The notes beneath the pieces are model-generated. The model was not told the DNA's origin. It saw nothing but the letters and a program-made list of their open reading frames with translations, and searched no databases. A stretch of 61,982 nt of DNA, taken from Candidatus Zixiibacteriota bacterium. GTDB taxonomy: Bacteria > RBG-13-66-14 > B26-G2 > WVWN01. Where the stretch lies: positions 1-61,982 of the forward strand of contig JAUWLW010000012.1 in assembly GCA_030613505.1 (NCBI GenBank). Reading direction: 5' to 3'. The translations under genes were made by a program, and so were the position numbers. How positions within the stretch are numbered: the first letter of the stretch is position 1; every line of letters starts with the position of its first letter. This document shows, in pieces, positions 42,925-53,688 of the stretch.

Positions 42925-43016
42925 GATTGTACTTTCGGGAGGACCCGGTTTAATCCGCCCCTTTCGCCGCCTCCAGCAGCAACTTCGCGATCTCGGGCCG
43001 GGTGAACTCCGGCGGC
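42772..43016. repeat. Direct repeat unit B: true sat 3' end + spacer + first half of mntA (proximal)
   Basis: Partner of 42061-42304. The part from 42950 to 43016 is the functional end of sat. The repeat includes the stop codon, the whole 25-base spacer and about 150 bases of mntA. Confidence 0.88.
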
Positions 43017-44110
43017 GGCAGCTTCCCCTCGCGCAGCATCTCGCGGACCTTGGTGCCGGAGAGGAAGACGTGGTCCTCTTTGCCGTGGGGGCAGGTCTTG
43101 GTGGAGGCCATGTTGCCGCACTTCGTACACCAGAACGCGTGGTCGAAGAACAAGGGCGTTATCTCGAGCTCGGCCCGGTCGAACTCCTTGAATATATGAT
43201 GCGCGTCGTACGTACCGTAGTAGTCGCCGACGCCGGCGTGGTCGCGGCCTACGATGAAGTGGGTGCAGCCGTAGTTCTTGCGGACGATGGCGTGGAAGAT
43301 GGCCTCCCGCGGCCCGGCGTAGCGCATCGCCGCCGGGTTGACTACCAGGCACACGCGGTCGGCGGCGTAATAGCCGTCCATCAGGGTTTTGTAGCACTCC
43401 ATCCGGACCTCGGCCGGAATGTCGTCGCTCTTGGTCTCCCCCACGATGGGGTGGATCATCAGGCCGTCGACTATTTCCATGGCGCACTTCTGCAAGTACT
43501 CGTGCGCGCGATGGATGGGGTTGCGGGTCTGAAAACCGACGACGGTATCCCAACCCTTCTCTTCGAACAGCGCGCGCGTCTCGACGGGCGATAGGCGGTA
43601 CTCGAGGAAGCGGCGGTGCGGGATGGGCCGGGGCAGCGTTACCGGCCCGCCCAAGAGCACGTCGCACATGTTGAGCGTGGCCTTAACGCCCGGGTGCGCT
43701 TCGTCGTCGGTCTGGAAGACGGCGACGCAGCGTTCGCGCTTGTCGTACGTGTACTTCTCCTCCACCGTCATTACGGCCAGGACGTCGCCGCCCGGGCCGC
43801 CGGTCAGCGCGACCTCCTCGCCGAGCGCAATTTCGTCGGCGACCTCCGGGTCGACGCCCAGCGTGACGGGTATGGTCCAGGGAAGGCCGCCCGCGAGGCG
43901 CATATCTTTGACGACGGCCCGGTAGTCGGCGCCGCTCATAAAGCCCTCGAGGGGGCTCAGGCCGCCGTTGCCGATCATTTCCAAGTCGGACGCGGTCCGC
44001 TCGTCGATGGCTACTTTTTTAATGGTGGCGGCGCGCGCCAGCAGCTCGCCGGCCTGTTCGGGCGGTACGATGCGGTTTATCAGCTTGCCGCCGTGGGGGG
44101 CGATGGTCAT
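42950..44110 (-). CDS. sat: Sulfate adenylyltransferase (ATP sulfurylase)
   Basis: Sat makes adenosine 5'-phosphosulfate from ATP and sulfate, or runs backwards in sulfur oxidation. In 386 residues it shows GLSPLEGFM, the substrate motif VVGFQTRNPIHRAHEYL, the metal-binding CTKCGNMASTKTCPHG and FLSGTKVREMLREG. It is the Sat type of bacteria and archaea, without an APS kinase domain. ATG 44110 has an AGAGAGG site and fits the promoter at 44161-44189; an in-frame ATG at 44170 lies upstream of the likely transcription start. No APS reductase or kinase gene is nearby. Its last 54 bases recur twice downstream behind MntA-HepT pairs. Confidence 0.95.
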   Translation of the reverse strand: MTIAPHGGKLINRIVPPEQAGELLARAATIKKVAIDERTASDLEMIGNGGLSPLEGFMSGADYRAVVKDMRLAGGLPWTIPVTLGVDPEVADEIALGEEVALTGGPGGDVLAVMTVEEKYTYDKRERCVAVFQTDDEAHPGVKATLNMCDVLLGGPVTLPRPIPHRRFLEYRLSPVETRALFEEKGWDTVVGFQTRNPIHRAHEYLQKCAMEIVDGLMIHPIVGETKSDDIPAEVRMECYKTLMDGYYAADRVCLVVNPAAMRYAGPREAIFHAIVRKNYGCTHFIVGRDHAGVGDYYGTYDAHHIFKEFDRAELEITPLFFDHAFWCTKCGNMASTKTCPHGKEDHVFLSGTKVREMLREGKLPPPEFTRPEIAKLLLEAAKGAD

Positions 44111-44160
44111 CGGAACCTCTCTTGTTTGATAAGGAGCGAAGCGTTTAAAATTATTCCGTA

Positions 44161-44189
44161 AACATAACATATCGGCCCTACCCGGTCAA
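44161..44189 (-). promoter_or_regulatory. Predicted promoter of sat
   Basis: TTGACC (44184-44189), a 17-bp spacer and TATGTT (44161-44166) on the minus strand. Start of transcription near 44154 gives a 44-base leader. It likely also drives the two MntA-HepT modules downstream of sat. Confidence 0.65.
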
Positions 44190-44287
44190 GGAGACGCCCG
44201 CCGGGCTGCGCCGTTCCTTTATTAATTAGTTACCTGGGCGTAACGTTTCGTTAGCGCTTTTCGGCGAGTGCGAACGCGGCTCCTTTA

Positions 44288-44316
44288 TTGTGAATGCGTC
44301 GCCGATGTGGTAAGCT
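44288..44316 (+). promoter_or_regulatory. Predicted promoter of the PPIase lipoprotein gene
   Basis: TTGTGA (44288-44293), a 17-bp spacer and TAAGCT (44311-44316), about 51 bases before the ATG at 44374, which has a GAGGAG site. Confidence 0.5.
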
Positions 44317-44373
44317 ACGAGGATACTCAATCCCTATAGCGAACCTCTGTTCGGTCTTACGAGGAGTATTCGT

Positions 44374-46188
44374 ATGTTCACCAAACGGGCTTTGGCGTTA
44401 CGGGCTTCGACGTCTTTGGCGTCGCTGGTCCTTATCGTCGCCGGCTGCGTCCCGACGCACGAGAGCGTGGTCGCCACCATAGACGGCGAGTATGAAATCA
44501 ACGCCGGAGACATCAGTTATTATTACGAGCGAGGCCTGGCCGCCGGCCAGTGGTCGGGGGAAGGGGACGTTGGGCAAACGTTGCGCGACATCCTGGAGGC
44601 CGCGGTTATAGGGAAAATCCTCGAGCTGGAAGCCCGGGAGCGCGGCTATGACCAGGACCCGACCGTGCGGGAAGAACTCGCCGCCTTTCGAAGCTATGCG
44701 TTGAAGGATTATATGCGGCGGCGCATCGGCGACTCCGTTACCGTAACGCCGGCGGAGATACTCGATTATTACGAGAAGAGCCGGAAGCGCCGCATGTATT
44801 CCTTTATCGATACCGACGACCCCGCCCGGGCCGAAGAGGCGCACGAGGCTCTCGACGCCGGCCGACCGTGGGAGGAAGTGGTCGCGGAGTATTCGGTTTT
44901 TACGGCTTACACCCGGGAAGGTGGAAAGTGGGACGCCCCCAAGGAGTACGGCCGCGGCGATTTCGGCGAGGCGCTCTTCGCCCTGGAGGTCGGCGCGTAT
45001 ACGGACGTCATCGAGGGTCCCGACGGCATATCGTGGCATATCTACCGCGCCGACAAAATCGTCCACGGCTCCGGCTCGAGTTACGAACAAGCGGCTCCGG
45101 ATATCGCAACTATTTTGAAAGACTGGAAAACCGAGGAGCGTTTCCGCGAACTCGCCCGCGGCTGGCGCAAGACGGCGCCGATAAAGCGCGACGGGGAAAT
45201 GTGGCGGGCGATATTCGAGGCGCCGTTCGCCGAGCTCAAGAGCGATTATACGGGCAAGGGCATAATACTCTCGGACGTGGGCGGAATCCCCGTATACTAC
45301 GACGACGTGTTTGCGATCGTAGAGAAGTATTTCCTCCTGCCGCCCGACGAAATGGCCCGGATGCGGGAGACGAGGCCCGACCGTTACGAGCGGATTTGGG
45401 AGAATTTCCTCCAGTTGCACGAAGACGAAGCCCTCCTGGAGTATCAGGCGTTGCGAGAGGGCGTAGACCGATTGCCCGCGTTCCGGCGCGAGATGGCGGC
45501 TCGCCGGACCGATTTGATGATGGATATATTGTACCGGAATGAGTTCATGCCCGAGATTCCGGTACCTACCGACGACGAGATAAAGGCTTATTACGAAGCG
45601 TACCGCGACGACTTCTACACCCCCGAGAGGGTCGAAGTATACCTCGTCGCTATGCCGGACCGGGCGGAGGTGGAACGTTATTACGGAGAGATAAAAGCCG
45701 GCGGGGATACCGTCATCGACGGCGAGGCGCGGAACCGCGCGCGCGGCCAGGCCGAGCAGGGACTTTACGAGCTCCCGGCGCCGCGGCCGCCCGAAGAGCA
45801 AGAGTGGCTGGGCGTCGTCGCTATCACAGCCGACCCCGCGCTCCCCAACGCGCCGCCGGACCCGCCTTTCGCCGCCGAACTTCGGCCTCGCGTCTTTCCC
45901 TTCCGGAAACTCAACGTGCTCAGCGAGGTATTCCGGTTGCGCGGCGGCCGGTGGGCTTTCTACGAGCCTATATACCACTTGCCGACCCAACAACCCGGCC
46001 TCGACGACCCCGAAGTCGCGTACTTTTGCCGTAAGGGCGTTTTTGAGGAGAGGGTTAAGTCCCCCGAGATATCCGCCGCGGCCGAGGAGTGGGTCCGTTC
46101 GCTGCGCGCGCGGCACGACGTCGAAATCGACGAAGCGGCGCTGGCGCGGGTCGCGGCGGAATTGCGCCGCCGGGGGCCGGAGGAGTAG
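44374..46188 (+). CDS. SurA/PpiD-like peptidyl-prolyl isomerase lipoprotein
   Basis: A 604-residue lipoprotein (lipobox IVAGC, Cys about 26). An N-terminal chaperone-like helical region follows (about 35-130, with DGEYEINAGDISYYYERG). A parvulin-type rotamase domain spans about 135-230: RRMYSFIDTDD, AHEALDAGRPWEEVVAEYS, GGKWDAPKEYGRGDFGEALFALEVG. Another helical part is followed by a second, less clear PPIase-like half with PTDDEIKAYYEAYRDDFY near residue 400. It would fold or escort outer-membrane or secreted proteins in the periplasm. It ends at a strong bidirectional terminator. Confidence 0.85.
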   Translation: MFTKRALALRASTSLASLVLIVAGCVPTHESVVATIDGEYEINAGDISYYYERGLAAGQWSGEGDVGQTLRDILEAAVIGKILELEARERGYDQDPTVREELAAFRSYALKDYMRRRIGDSVTVTPAEILDYYEKSRKRRMYSFIDTDDPARAEEAHEALDAGRPWEEVVAEYSVFTAYTREGGKWDAPKEYGRGDFGEALFALEVGAYTDVIEGPDGISWHIYRADKIVHGSGSSYEQAAPDIATILKDWKTEERFRELARGWRKTAPIKRDGEMWRAIFEAPFAELKSDYTGKGIILSDVGGIPVYYDDVFAIVEKYFLLPPDEMARMRETRPDRYERIWENFLQLHEDEALLEYQALREGVDRLPAFRREMAARRTDLMMDILYRNEFMPEIPVPTDDEIKAYYEAYRDDFYTPERVEVYLVAMPDRAEVERYYGEIKAGGDTVIDGEARNRARGQAEQGLYELPAPRPPEEQEWLGVVAITADPALPNAPPDPPFAAELRPRVFPFRKLNVLSEVFRLRGGRWAFYEPIYHLPTQQPGLDDPEVAYFCRKGVFEERVKSPEISAAAEEWVRSLRARHDVEIDEAALARVAAELRRRGPEE

Positions 46189-46213
46189 AGGTCGTTGAGC
46201 TCCGGCAAGCGGT

Positions 46214-46243
46214 AAAAAAAGCCCCGCGGAGGCGGGGCTTTTT
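46214..46243. terminator. Bidirectional intrinsic terminator
   Basis: A-run, GCCCCGC (46221-46227), loop GGAG, GCGGGGC (46232-46238), then T-run. It serves the lipoprotein gene ending at 46188 and the convergent secreted-protein gene ending at 46262. Confidence 0.9.
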
Positions 46244-46261
46244 CGTTTTAACGTAGTACGT

Positions 46262-47116
46262 TTAGCGGAACAACGACTTCACTTTGCCCAAGCTGATAGG
46301 CGTTACCGACGTCGTGTTGCCGAGGTCGATTTCCATCGCTACGAGCGAGCCGGTGTACCGGTTGACCCAATAGACTTCGCCGAAGGCTCCCGAGGAGGGG
46401 CCGCCGCACGCGCCGTTGGTGTTGTTCCGCGGCAGCGTGAAGCTGCGCACGAGCGAGCCGGCTTTCGTGAAGCCAGCCGAAGCCTGGCCGGACGTCCACG
46501 AGCAGGCGACGATGTAGCCGCCGGAACCGCCGTTGAACTTGTCGACGTAGGTAGCACCGCCGCACGTCGACATCGGGAAGGAGCAGGTCCAGGTGCCGGC
46601 ACTTGAGCCGGACGTGGTGTAACGATAGAACATGCCGCGGTTATTGGGGCCGTTGGTGTAGTAGTAGGTGCCGTCGTAGAAGTTGTTCATCGGCCAGGCC
46701 GAACCGGCCGCCGTCATCGACGCTACCGGCGCGCCGCCGGTGACGCGGTAGACGTAGAGGCGCCTTGTGGTGGGGCATACGAGCGACATGTACCCGGACC
46801 CGAGGTGGGCGACGTCGCCGCCGCGCGGTACCGAGGCGCCGGAGATGGAGTGCGTGCTTACCATCGAGCCGGTGGAGGTGAAGCGGCGCAGGTGGTTCGG
46901 GCTGTAGAAGACGCCGTATACGTACGAGGCGTCGCGGAAGATGCCGAGTGCGTACGGCGTGGACGTGCCCGACATGGTGAACGAGCGGATGACCGAGCCG
47001 AGCGTGTCACATTGAGCGGGCGGCCCGTTATTCCCCGCCGTAAGCGCGTCAGGCGCCGCCGCGAACGCGGTACTCGCAATTAGTACCGCAAGACCAGCGT
47101 AAACTAAGTTCCTCAT
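46262..47116 (-). CDS. Secreted beta-propeller-like protein, paralogue A
   Basis: A 284-residue secreted protein: a signal peptide (MRNLVYAGLAVLIAST, cleavage near AFAAAPDA), then Ser/Gly/Tyr-rich repeats such as TPYALGIFRDASYVYGVFY, NNFYDGTYYYTNGP and GEVYWVNRYTGSLVAME that look like propeller blades. Several Cys may form disulfides (CSFPMSTCGG). I do not recognise a characterised family. The ATG has an AGGAGAAA site and the promoter at 47161-47189 is very strong, so the protein may be abundant. Paralogue B lies directly upstream with its own promoter. Confidence 0.75.
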   Translation of the reverse strand: MRNLVYAGLAVLIASTAFAAAPDALTAGNNGPPAQCDTLGSVIRSFTMSGTSTPYALGIFRDASYVYGVFYSPNHLRRFTSTGSMVSTHSISGASVPRGGDVAHLGSGYMSLVCPTTRRLYVYRVTGGAPVASMTAAGSAWPMNNFYDGTYYYTNGPNNRGMFYRYTTSGSSAGTWTCSFPMSTCGGATYVDKFNGGSGGYIVACSWTSGQASAGFTKAGSLVRSFTLPRNNTNGACGGPSSGAFGEVYWVNRYTGSLVAMEIDLGNTTSVTPISLGKVKSLFR

Positions 47117-47160
47117 TTTTTCTCCTTTCTCCTTTTTTTGTGTAGTTAAGTCTAACGTGC

Positions 47161-47189
47161 ATGCTACGTCTAAACGCGCGGCTTGTCAA
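47161..47189 (-). promoter_or_regulatory. Near-consensus promoter of secreted paralogue A
   Basis: A perfect TTGACA (47184-47189), a 17-bp spacer and TAGCAT (47161-47166) on the minus strand; the leader is about 38 bases and contains two AGGAG-like sites. Confidence 0.78.
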
Positions 47190-47315
47190 GCAAAAAAAGA
47201 ACGCCACCACGGGCCGGCGGCTAAAGCGCCATCGTTCCCCGGTTTTCACGAAATCGGAGGGGAGAACGGCCTCCCTGCGCAACGCTACTCCTACCTCTTT
47301 ATTACAGTTTTAATA

Positions 47316-48203
47316 TCAGCGATATAGCGACTTGATTCTGCCGATGCTCGCCGGCGCGACCGCGGGACGGGCGCGGGCCGCGACGTCGAACTCGAACGCG
47401 TACAGCGACGAACCCGTGAACCAGGCCGCCCACACCGCGTCGCCGTAGGTGGCGGGTCGGGAGGATTTGCCGTAGGCTAGGCCGTTGGCGTTCTCGAGCG
47501 GAGGCGTCCAGGTCCGCACCAGCGAGCCGCCGGGGAACGTCGTCATGCACATCGGCTCGCCGCCCAGCCAGGAGCAGGCGACGAAGTACGGCCCGGGGGC
47601 GTTGTTGCCGTAGTCGGCGTGGGCGGCGCCGCCGCAATACGTCATGCCGTCGGGCCAGCCGGTGCAGCTCCACGTGCCGGCGGCCGCGCCGGTTTCCTCG
47701 TAGCGATTGAATTTGCCGAGGTCGGACGGGCCGTTGACGTAGTAATAGGTACCGTCCCAGAAGCAGTTGAGCGGGAACGAGGCCCCCGCCACCGGAAACG
47801 ACGTCACCGCCGAGCCGCCCGTTACGGGGAAGACGAGCAGGTGTCGCTTCGTCGCGTCCACGAACGCCAGATACCCGGCGCCGACGTGAGCGCGGCACGC
47901 GTCGCGCGGCGTCGACGTGCTGTTTAAGACGTACGAGCTTACGCGGGCGCCGGCCGTGGTGAAGCGGTAGAGGTAATTTTGGCTCGAGCCGTGTATCAGG
48001 CCGTAGACGTACGACGGGTCGCGGTAGATGCCGAGGGCGTACGGCTTGGCCACGCCCGTCATCCGAAACGAGCTGATGACGGTGCCGAAGCCGTCGGCTG
48101 CCGGCACGGCCCCGTGCGTACCGCGGCCCGCCGTGACCGCGTCCGGCGCGACCGCGAGCGCGGCGCTCGCGGCGCCCAAGGCCGCGAAAATTATATGCCG
48201 CAT
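47316..48203 (-). CDS. Secreted beta-propeller-like protein, paralogue B
   Basis: A 295-residue secreted protein related to paralogue A over its length: signal peptide MRHIIFAALGAASAALA, start of mature part APDAVTAGRG (A has APDALTAGNN), KPYALGIYRDPSYVYGLIH, NCFWDGTYYYVNGP and GDAVWAAWFTGSSLYAFE. The start ATG 48203 is chosen because the strong promoter at 48249-48277 and a GCGGAAAAC leader fit it; an in-frame ATG 12 codons upstream at 48239 would lie only a few bases after the predicted transcription start. Function unknown; an extracellular or surface role is likely. The pair seems to have arisen by duplication and each copy kept its own promoter. Confidence 0.75.
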   Translation of the reverse strand: MRHIIFAALGAASAALAVAPDAVTAGRGTHGAVPAADGFGTVISSFRMTGVAKPYALGIYRDPSYVYGLIHGSSQNYLYRFTTAGARVSSYVLNSTSTPRDACRAHVGAGYLAFVDATKRHLLVFPVTGGSAVTSFPVAGASFPLNCFWDGTYYYVNGPSDLGKFNRYEETGAAAGTWSCTGWPDGMTYCGGAAHADYGNNAPGPYFVACSWLGGEPMCMTTFPGGSLVRTWTPPLENANGLAYGKSSRPATYGDAVWAAWFTGSSLYAFEFDVAARARPAVAPASIGRIKSLYR

Positions 48204-48248
48204 CTGTTTTCCGCTTCTACTCGCCGACACAACTTCCATACGGTTCCC

Positions 48249-48277
48249 ATTTTACGTTGAAAACGGGCGTCCGTCAA
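48249..48277 (-). promoter_or_regulatory. Near-consensus promoter of secreted paralogue B
   Basis: TTGACG (48272-48277), a 17-bp spacer and TAAAAT (48249-48254) on the minus strand. Confidence 0.7.
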
Positions 48278-48304
48278 CTGCGGGATTTACTTGCGCCGTC
48301 GTCG

Positions 48305-48412
48305 AATGGAACTTCCGACGGCGACGGCGGTAAGGTGCCGCCCGGCGTATACGTTTATATGCTGCGCGCCGGGCCGTACGCCGCGACGAAGAAGCTCGTC
48401 GTCGCCCGCTGA
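48305..48412 (+). pseudogene. 3' remnant of a FlgD-Ig/C-terminal-sorting-type domain gene
   Basis: The frame ends DGDGGKVPPGVYVYML, then TKKLVVAR and a TGA stop at 48410. The G-x-GVYvY...KKLVV pattern is the last strand pair of FlgD-Ig-like C-terminal domains that end many secreted proteins of FCB-type bacteria. Nothing upstream belongs to the same protein, since the minus-strand promoter of paralogue B begins there, and a terminator follows. It is best read as the tail of a deleted plus-strand secreted-protein gene. The stretch 48204-48570 otherwise holds only the promoters and terminator listed. Confidence 0.6.
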
Positions 48413-48431
48413 CGCGTATCGCCGTAAAATT

Positions 48432-48456
48432 AAGCCGCCCTCCGGGGCGGCTTTTC
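48432..48456 (+). terminator. Intrinsic terminator left from the deleted gene
   Basis: AAGCCGCCC (48432-48440), loop TCCG, GGGCGGCTT (48445-48453), then T-rich sequence. No intact plus-strand gene ends near it, only the FlgD-Ig-type tail. Confidence 0.75.
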
Positions 48457-48491
48457 TTTGGGCCGAAGTCCGGCCCCGCGGCGGAATTCGT

Positions 48492-48521
48492 TTGACAACG
48501 CGACGTATTTTATGCGTTAAT
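48492..48521 (+). promoter_or_regulatory. Predicted promoter of the DUF3795 gene
   Basis: TTGACA (48492-48497), an 18-bp spacer and GTTAAT (48516-48521), about 50 bases before the ATG at 48571, which has a GGGAGGA ribosome-binding site. Confidence 0.5.
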
Positions 48522-48570
48522 CGGCAAACCTTTGAAGCGGTCCAGATAAAATTCGAGCGGGAGGAAACGA

Positions 48571-48912
48571 ATGGAAGAGTTGCTCGGCGCCTGCGGCCTG
48601 GATTGCGGCGCCTGCCCGGCGTACGTCGCGACGCGCGAGAACGACGCCGAAATGATAGCCGCCGTCGCCGCGCGGTGGTCGGTGGAGTACGGCCACGAAA
48701 TCAAGCCGGAGTACGTGTGGTGCGAGGGGTGCACGACGGAGGGCGAGCGGAAGTGCGGCCACGCGCGCGAGTGCGACGTGCGCGCCTGCGTCCTCGGCCG
48801 CGGCGTCGCCAACTGCGCCTACTGCGACGACTACGGCTGCGAAACAATTACCAAGTTTTTCGAGATGGCGCCGGCGGCGAAGGAAAAGCTGGACGCCCTC
48901 CGCGGGAGTTGA
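48571..48912 (+). CDS. DUF3795 cysteine-rich protein
   Basis: A 113-residue cytoplasmic protein rich in cysteines: CGLDCGACPAYVA at the N-terminus, CEGCTTEGERKCGHARECDVRAC in the middle (positions 51-73) and CAYCDDYGCE near residue 90. This is the DUF3795 pattern, common in anaerobes and archaea; the cysteines probably bind zinc or an iron-sulfur cluster. Function is unknown. It has its own promoter and is independent of carA. Confidence 0.9.
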   Translation: MEELLGACGLDCGACPAYVATRENDAEMIAAVAARWSVEYGHEIKPEYVWCEGCTTEGERKCGHARECDVRACVLGRGVANCAYCDDYGCETITKFFEMAPAAKEKLDALRGS

Positions 48913-48934
48913 CGCCGCCCTTCGCCGAAAAATA

Positions 48935-48963
48935 TTGCGCCCCTAAGCGTATTTTGATAGAAT
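48935..48963 (+). promoter_or_regulatory. Predicted promoter of carAB
   Basis: TTGCGC (48935-48940), a 17-bp spacer and TAGAAT (48958-48963). Transcription from about 48970 gives a 98-base leader before carA. Confidence 0.6.
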
Positions 48964-48997
48964 GAGCGGAGCGTGGCGCTTGGCCGCGTCCCACGAA

Positions 48998-49024
48998 ATG
49001 CCTGTAACGTTAAAATTACTGTGA
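48998..49024 (+). CDS. Possible carAB leader peptide (8 codons)
   Basis: ATG-CCT-GTA-ACG-TTA-AAA-TTA-CTG-TGA encodes MPVTLKLL and ends 9 bases before the terminator-like hairpin in front of carA. This spacing resembles pyrBI-type attenuation, in which translation of a leader close behind RNA polymerase prevents termination when UTP is low. The ribosome-binding site is weak, so this is only a candidate. Confidence 0.3.
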   Translation: MPVTLKLL

Positions 49025-49033
49025 CCGAGATTG

Positions 49034-49063
49034 CGCCGGCCCGCCGGGAGCCGGCGTTATTTT
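49034..49063 (+). promoter_or_regulatory. Terminator-like hairpin (attenuator) immediately before the carA start
   Basis: CGCCGGC (49034-49040), a 9-base loop, GCCGGCG (49050-49056), then TTATTTTTTAT leading into the carA ATG at 49068. It has the form of an intrinsic terminator, and no normally spaced ribosome-binding site lies between it and the ATG (GGGAG at 49046-49050 is 17 bases away and in the hairpin). Confidence 0.55.
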
Positions 49064-49067
49064 TTAT

Positions 49068-50177
49068 ATGGCGAAAGACGGGTTTTTAATCCTCGAGGAC
49101 GGCCGGACCTTCCGCGGCGAGGGCTTCGGCTCGACGGGCTTGGCGCTGGGCGAGGTGGTCTTCAATACCGCCATCACCGGCTACCAGGAGATCCTGACCG
49201 ACCCCTCGTACGCCGGCCAGGTCGTCGCGCTGACTTACCCTCACGTAGGGAACTACGGCGTTAACGACGACGACGTCGAATCGCGCGGCATCTTCCTCCC
49301 GGCGCTGGTCGTCCGCTCCTACGAGGACTTCCCCAGCAACTGGCGGGCGACGGCGTCGCTGGGTCAATACCTGGAGCGGCACGGCGTCGTGGGCCTCTCC
49401 GACATAGACACGCGCGCGCTCACGCGCCACATCCGCGAGGCGGGGGCGATGCGGGGCGCGGTGGCCGTCGGCGTCTACGACGAAGGCGACGTCCTCGGGC
49501 AGGTCCTGGCGTCGCCGCCCATGGCGGGCCGCGACCTCGTCCGCGACGTTACGCGCGACGGCGCCGAAGTCTTCGCGCCGGCGGAGGACGACGCGCGGTG
49601 GCGCGTAGCGGCGCTCGATTGCGGCATCAAGAACAACATCCTCCGCCAGCTGGCGCGCCGCGGCGTCGAAGTTACCGTTTTCCCGGCGACGGCGACGGCG
49701 GATGAAATCCTGGCCGCTCGAGCCGACGGCCTGTTTATCTCCAACGGCCCGGGCGACCCGGCGGCGTTGCCGTACGTAGTCGACATCGTCAAAGGTTTTC
49801 TCGGACGTGTGCCCATCTTCGGGATATGCCTGGGGCACCAAATATTGGGGCTCGCGCTCGGCGGCCGGACCTACAAGCTCAAGTTCGGCCACCACGGCGC
49901 CAACCACCCGGTCAAGAACCTCAAGACGGGCCGCGTCGAGATAACGTCGCAGAACCACGGCTTCGCCGTCGACGCGTCGTCGCTGCCGGCGGGCGTCCGC
50001 GTCACGCACGTGAACCTCAACGACGATACTGTCGAGGGGTTGCGGGCGGACGATTACGCCGCCATGAGCCTGCAGTACCACCCCGAGGCCGCGCCCGGGC
50101 CCCACGACGCCTCCTATAATTTCGACGTATTTTTGGAGATGCTCGAGCGGCGCACGCAGAAGACGTTCGGCTTCTAG
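49068..50177 (+). CDS. carA: Carbamoyl-phosphate synthase small (glutaminase) subunit
   Basis: CarA releases ammonia from glutamine for carbamoyl phosphate, used for pyrimidines and arginine. In 369 residues the N-terminal domain has [21 protein letters not shown] (positions about 26-46) and [11 protein letters not shown]; the class I glutaminase domain has the nucleophile Cys in FGICLGHQ and the His-Glu pair in [12 protein letters not shown]. The start at ATG 49068 gives the usual [11 protein letters not shown] beginning, although the ribosome-binding site is unusual. It precedes carB by 2 bases. Confidence 0.97.
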   Translation: MAKDGFLILEDGRTFRGEGFGSTGLALGEVVFNTAITGYQEILTDPSYAGQVVALTYPHVGNYGVNDDDVESRGIFLPALVVRSYEDFPSNWRATASLGQYLERHGVVGLSDIDTRALTRHIREAGAMRGAVAVGVYDEGDVLGQVLASPPMAGRDLVRDVTRDGAEVFAPAEDDARWRVAALDCGIKNNILRQLARRGVEVTVFPATATADEILAARADGLFISNGPGDPAALPYVVDIVKGFLGRVPIFGICLGHQILGLALGGRTYKLKFGHHGANHPVKNLKTGRVEITSQNHGFAVDASSLPAGVRVTHVNLNDDTVEGLRADDYAAMSLQYHPEAAPGPHDASYNFDVFLEMLERRTQKTFGF

Positions 50178-50179
50178 CC

Positions 50180-53401
<3,222 letters not shown>

Positions 53402-53422
53402 GCGGCCGTTTATTGACGTTTA

Positions 53423-53444
53423 AGGGCCGGCGGCCCGGCTTTTT
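53423..53444 (+). terminator. Intrinsic terminator of carAB
   Basis: GCCGG (53426-53430), loop CGGC, CCGGC (53435-53439), then TTTTT (53440-53444). Confidence 0.75.
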
Positions 53445-53470
53445 CCCTAGTACGGTGGACTAAATTATTC

Positions 53471-53499
53471 TTGACACCGCGGCCTGGATATTATAGATT
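53471..53499 (+). promoter_or_regulatory. Predicted promoter of the HMG-CoA synthase operon with long leader
   Basis: A perfect TTGACA (53471-53476), a 17-bp spacer and TAGATT (53494-53499). The leader to the ATG at 53689 is about 185 bases, long for this genome. It contains a small TTCGTT/AACGAA hairpin possibility but nothing I can name as a riboswitch. An open frame of 62 codons in this leader (ending 53659) has no ribosome-binding site and is probably chance. Confidence 0.6.
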
Positions 53500-53688
53500 T
53501 AGCGTCCTCGTGAATTCGTTCGCGAAGTTAACGAAATACGTCGCGATTGCAAGGGTAACGTGGTTTGTTTTTCCAACGCATATTAGGTTCTTTGGAGGTT
53601 GTTCCCGGCGCCGTCGCGCGCTGAATTTTAACCCGCCCGGACGTTACGAGGGTGGGTAAATTTATCCTGTTCCAGGAGGTAACGACGT

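Noticed and set aside
41527-43016. The ~711-base periodicity as a plain recent tandem duplication of sat-MntA-HepT
   Set aside because: The sat ends are 52/54 identical but the two HepT proteins are only about 45% identical, so the whole unit was not simply copied recently.
44398-46116. A 572-codon open frame antisense to the PPIase lipoprotein gene
   Set aside because: It is the mirror of a clear lipoprotein/rotamase gene and has no ribosome-binding site or recognisable domain.
53471-53659. A 62-codon frame in the leader of the HMG-CoA synthase operon
   Set aside because: It begins inside the -35 element of the predicted promoter and has no ribosome-binding site or family match.
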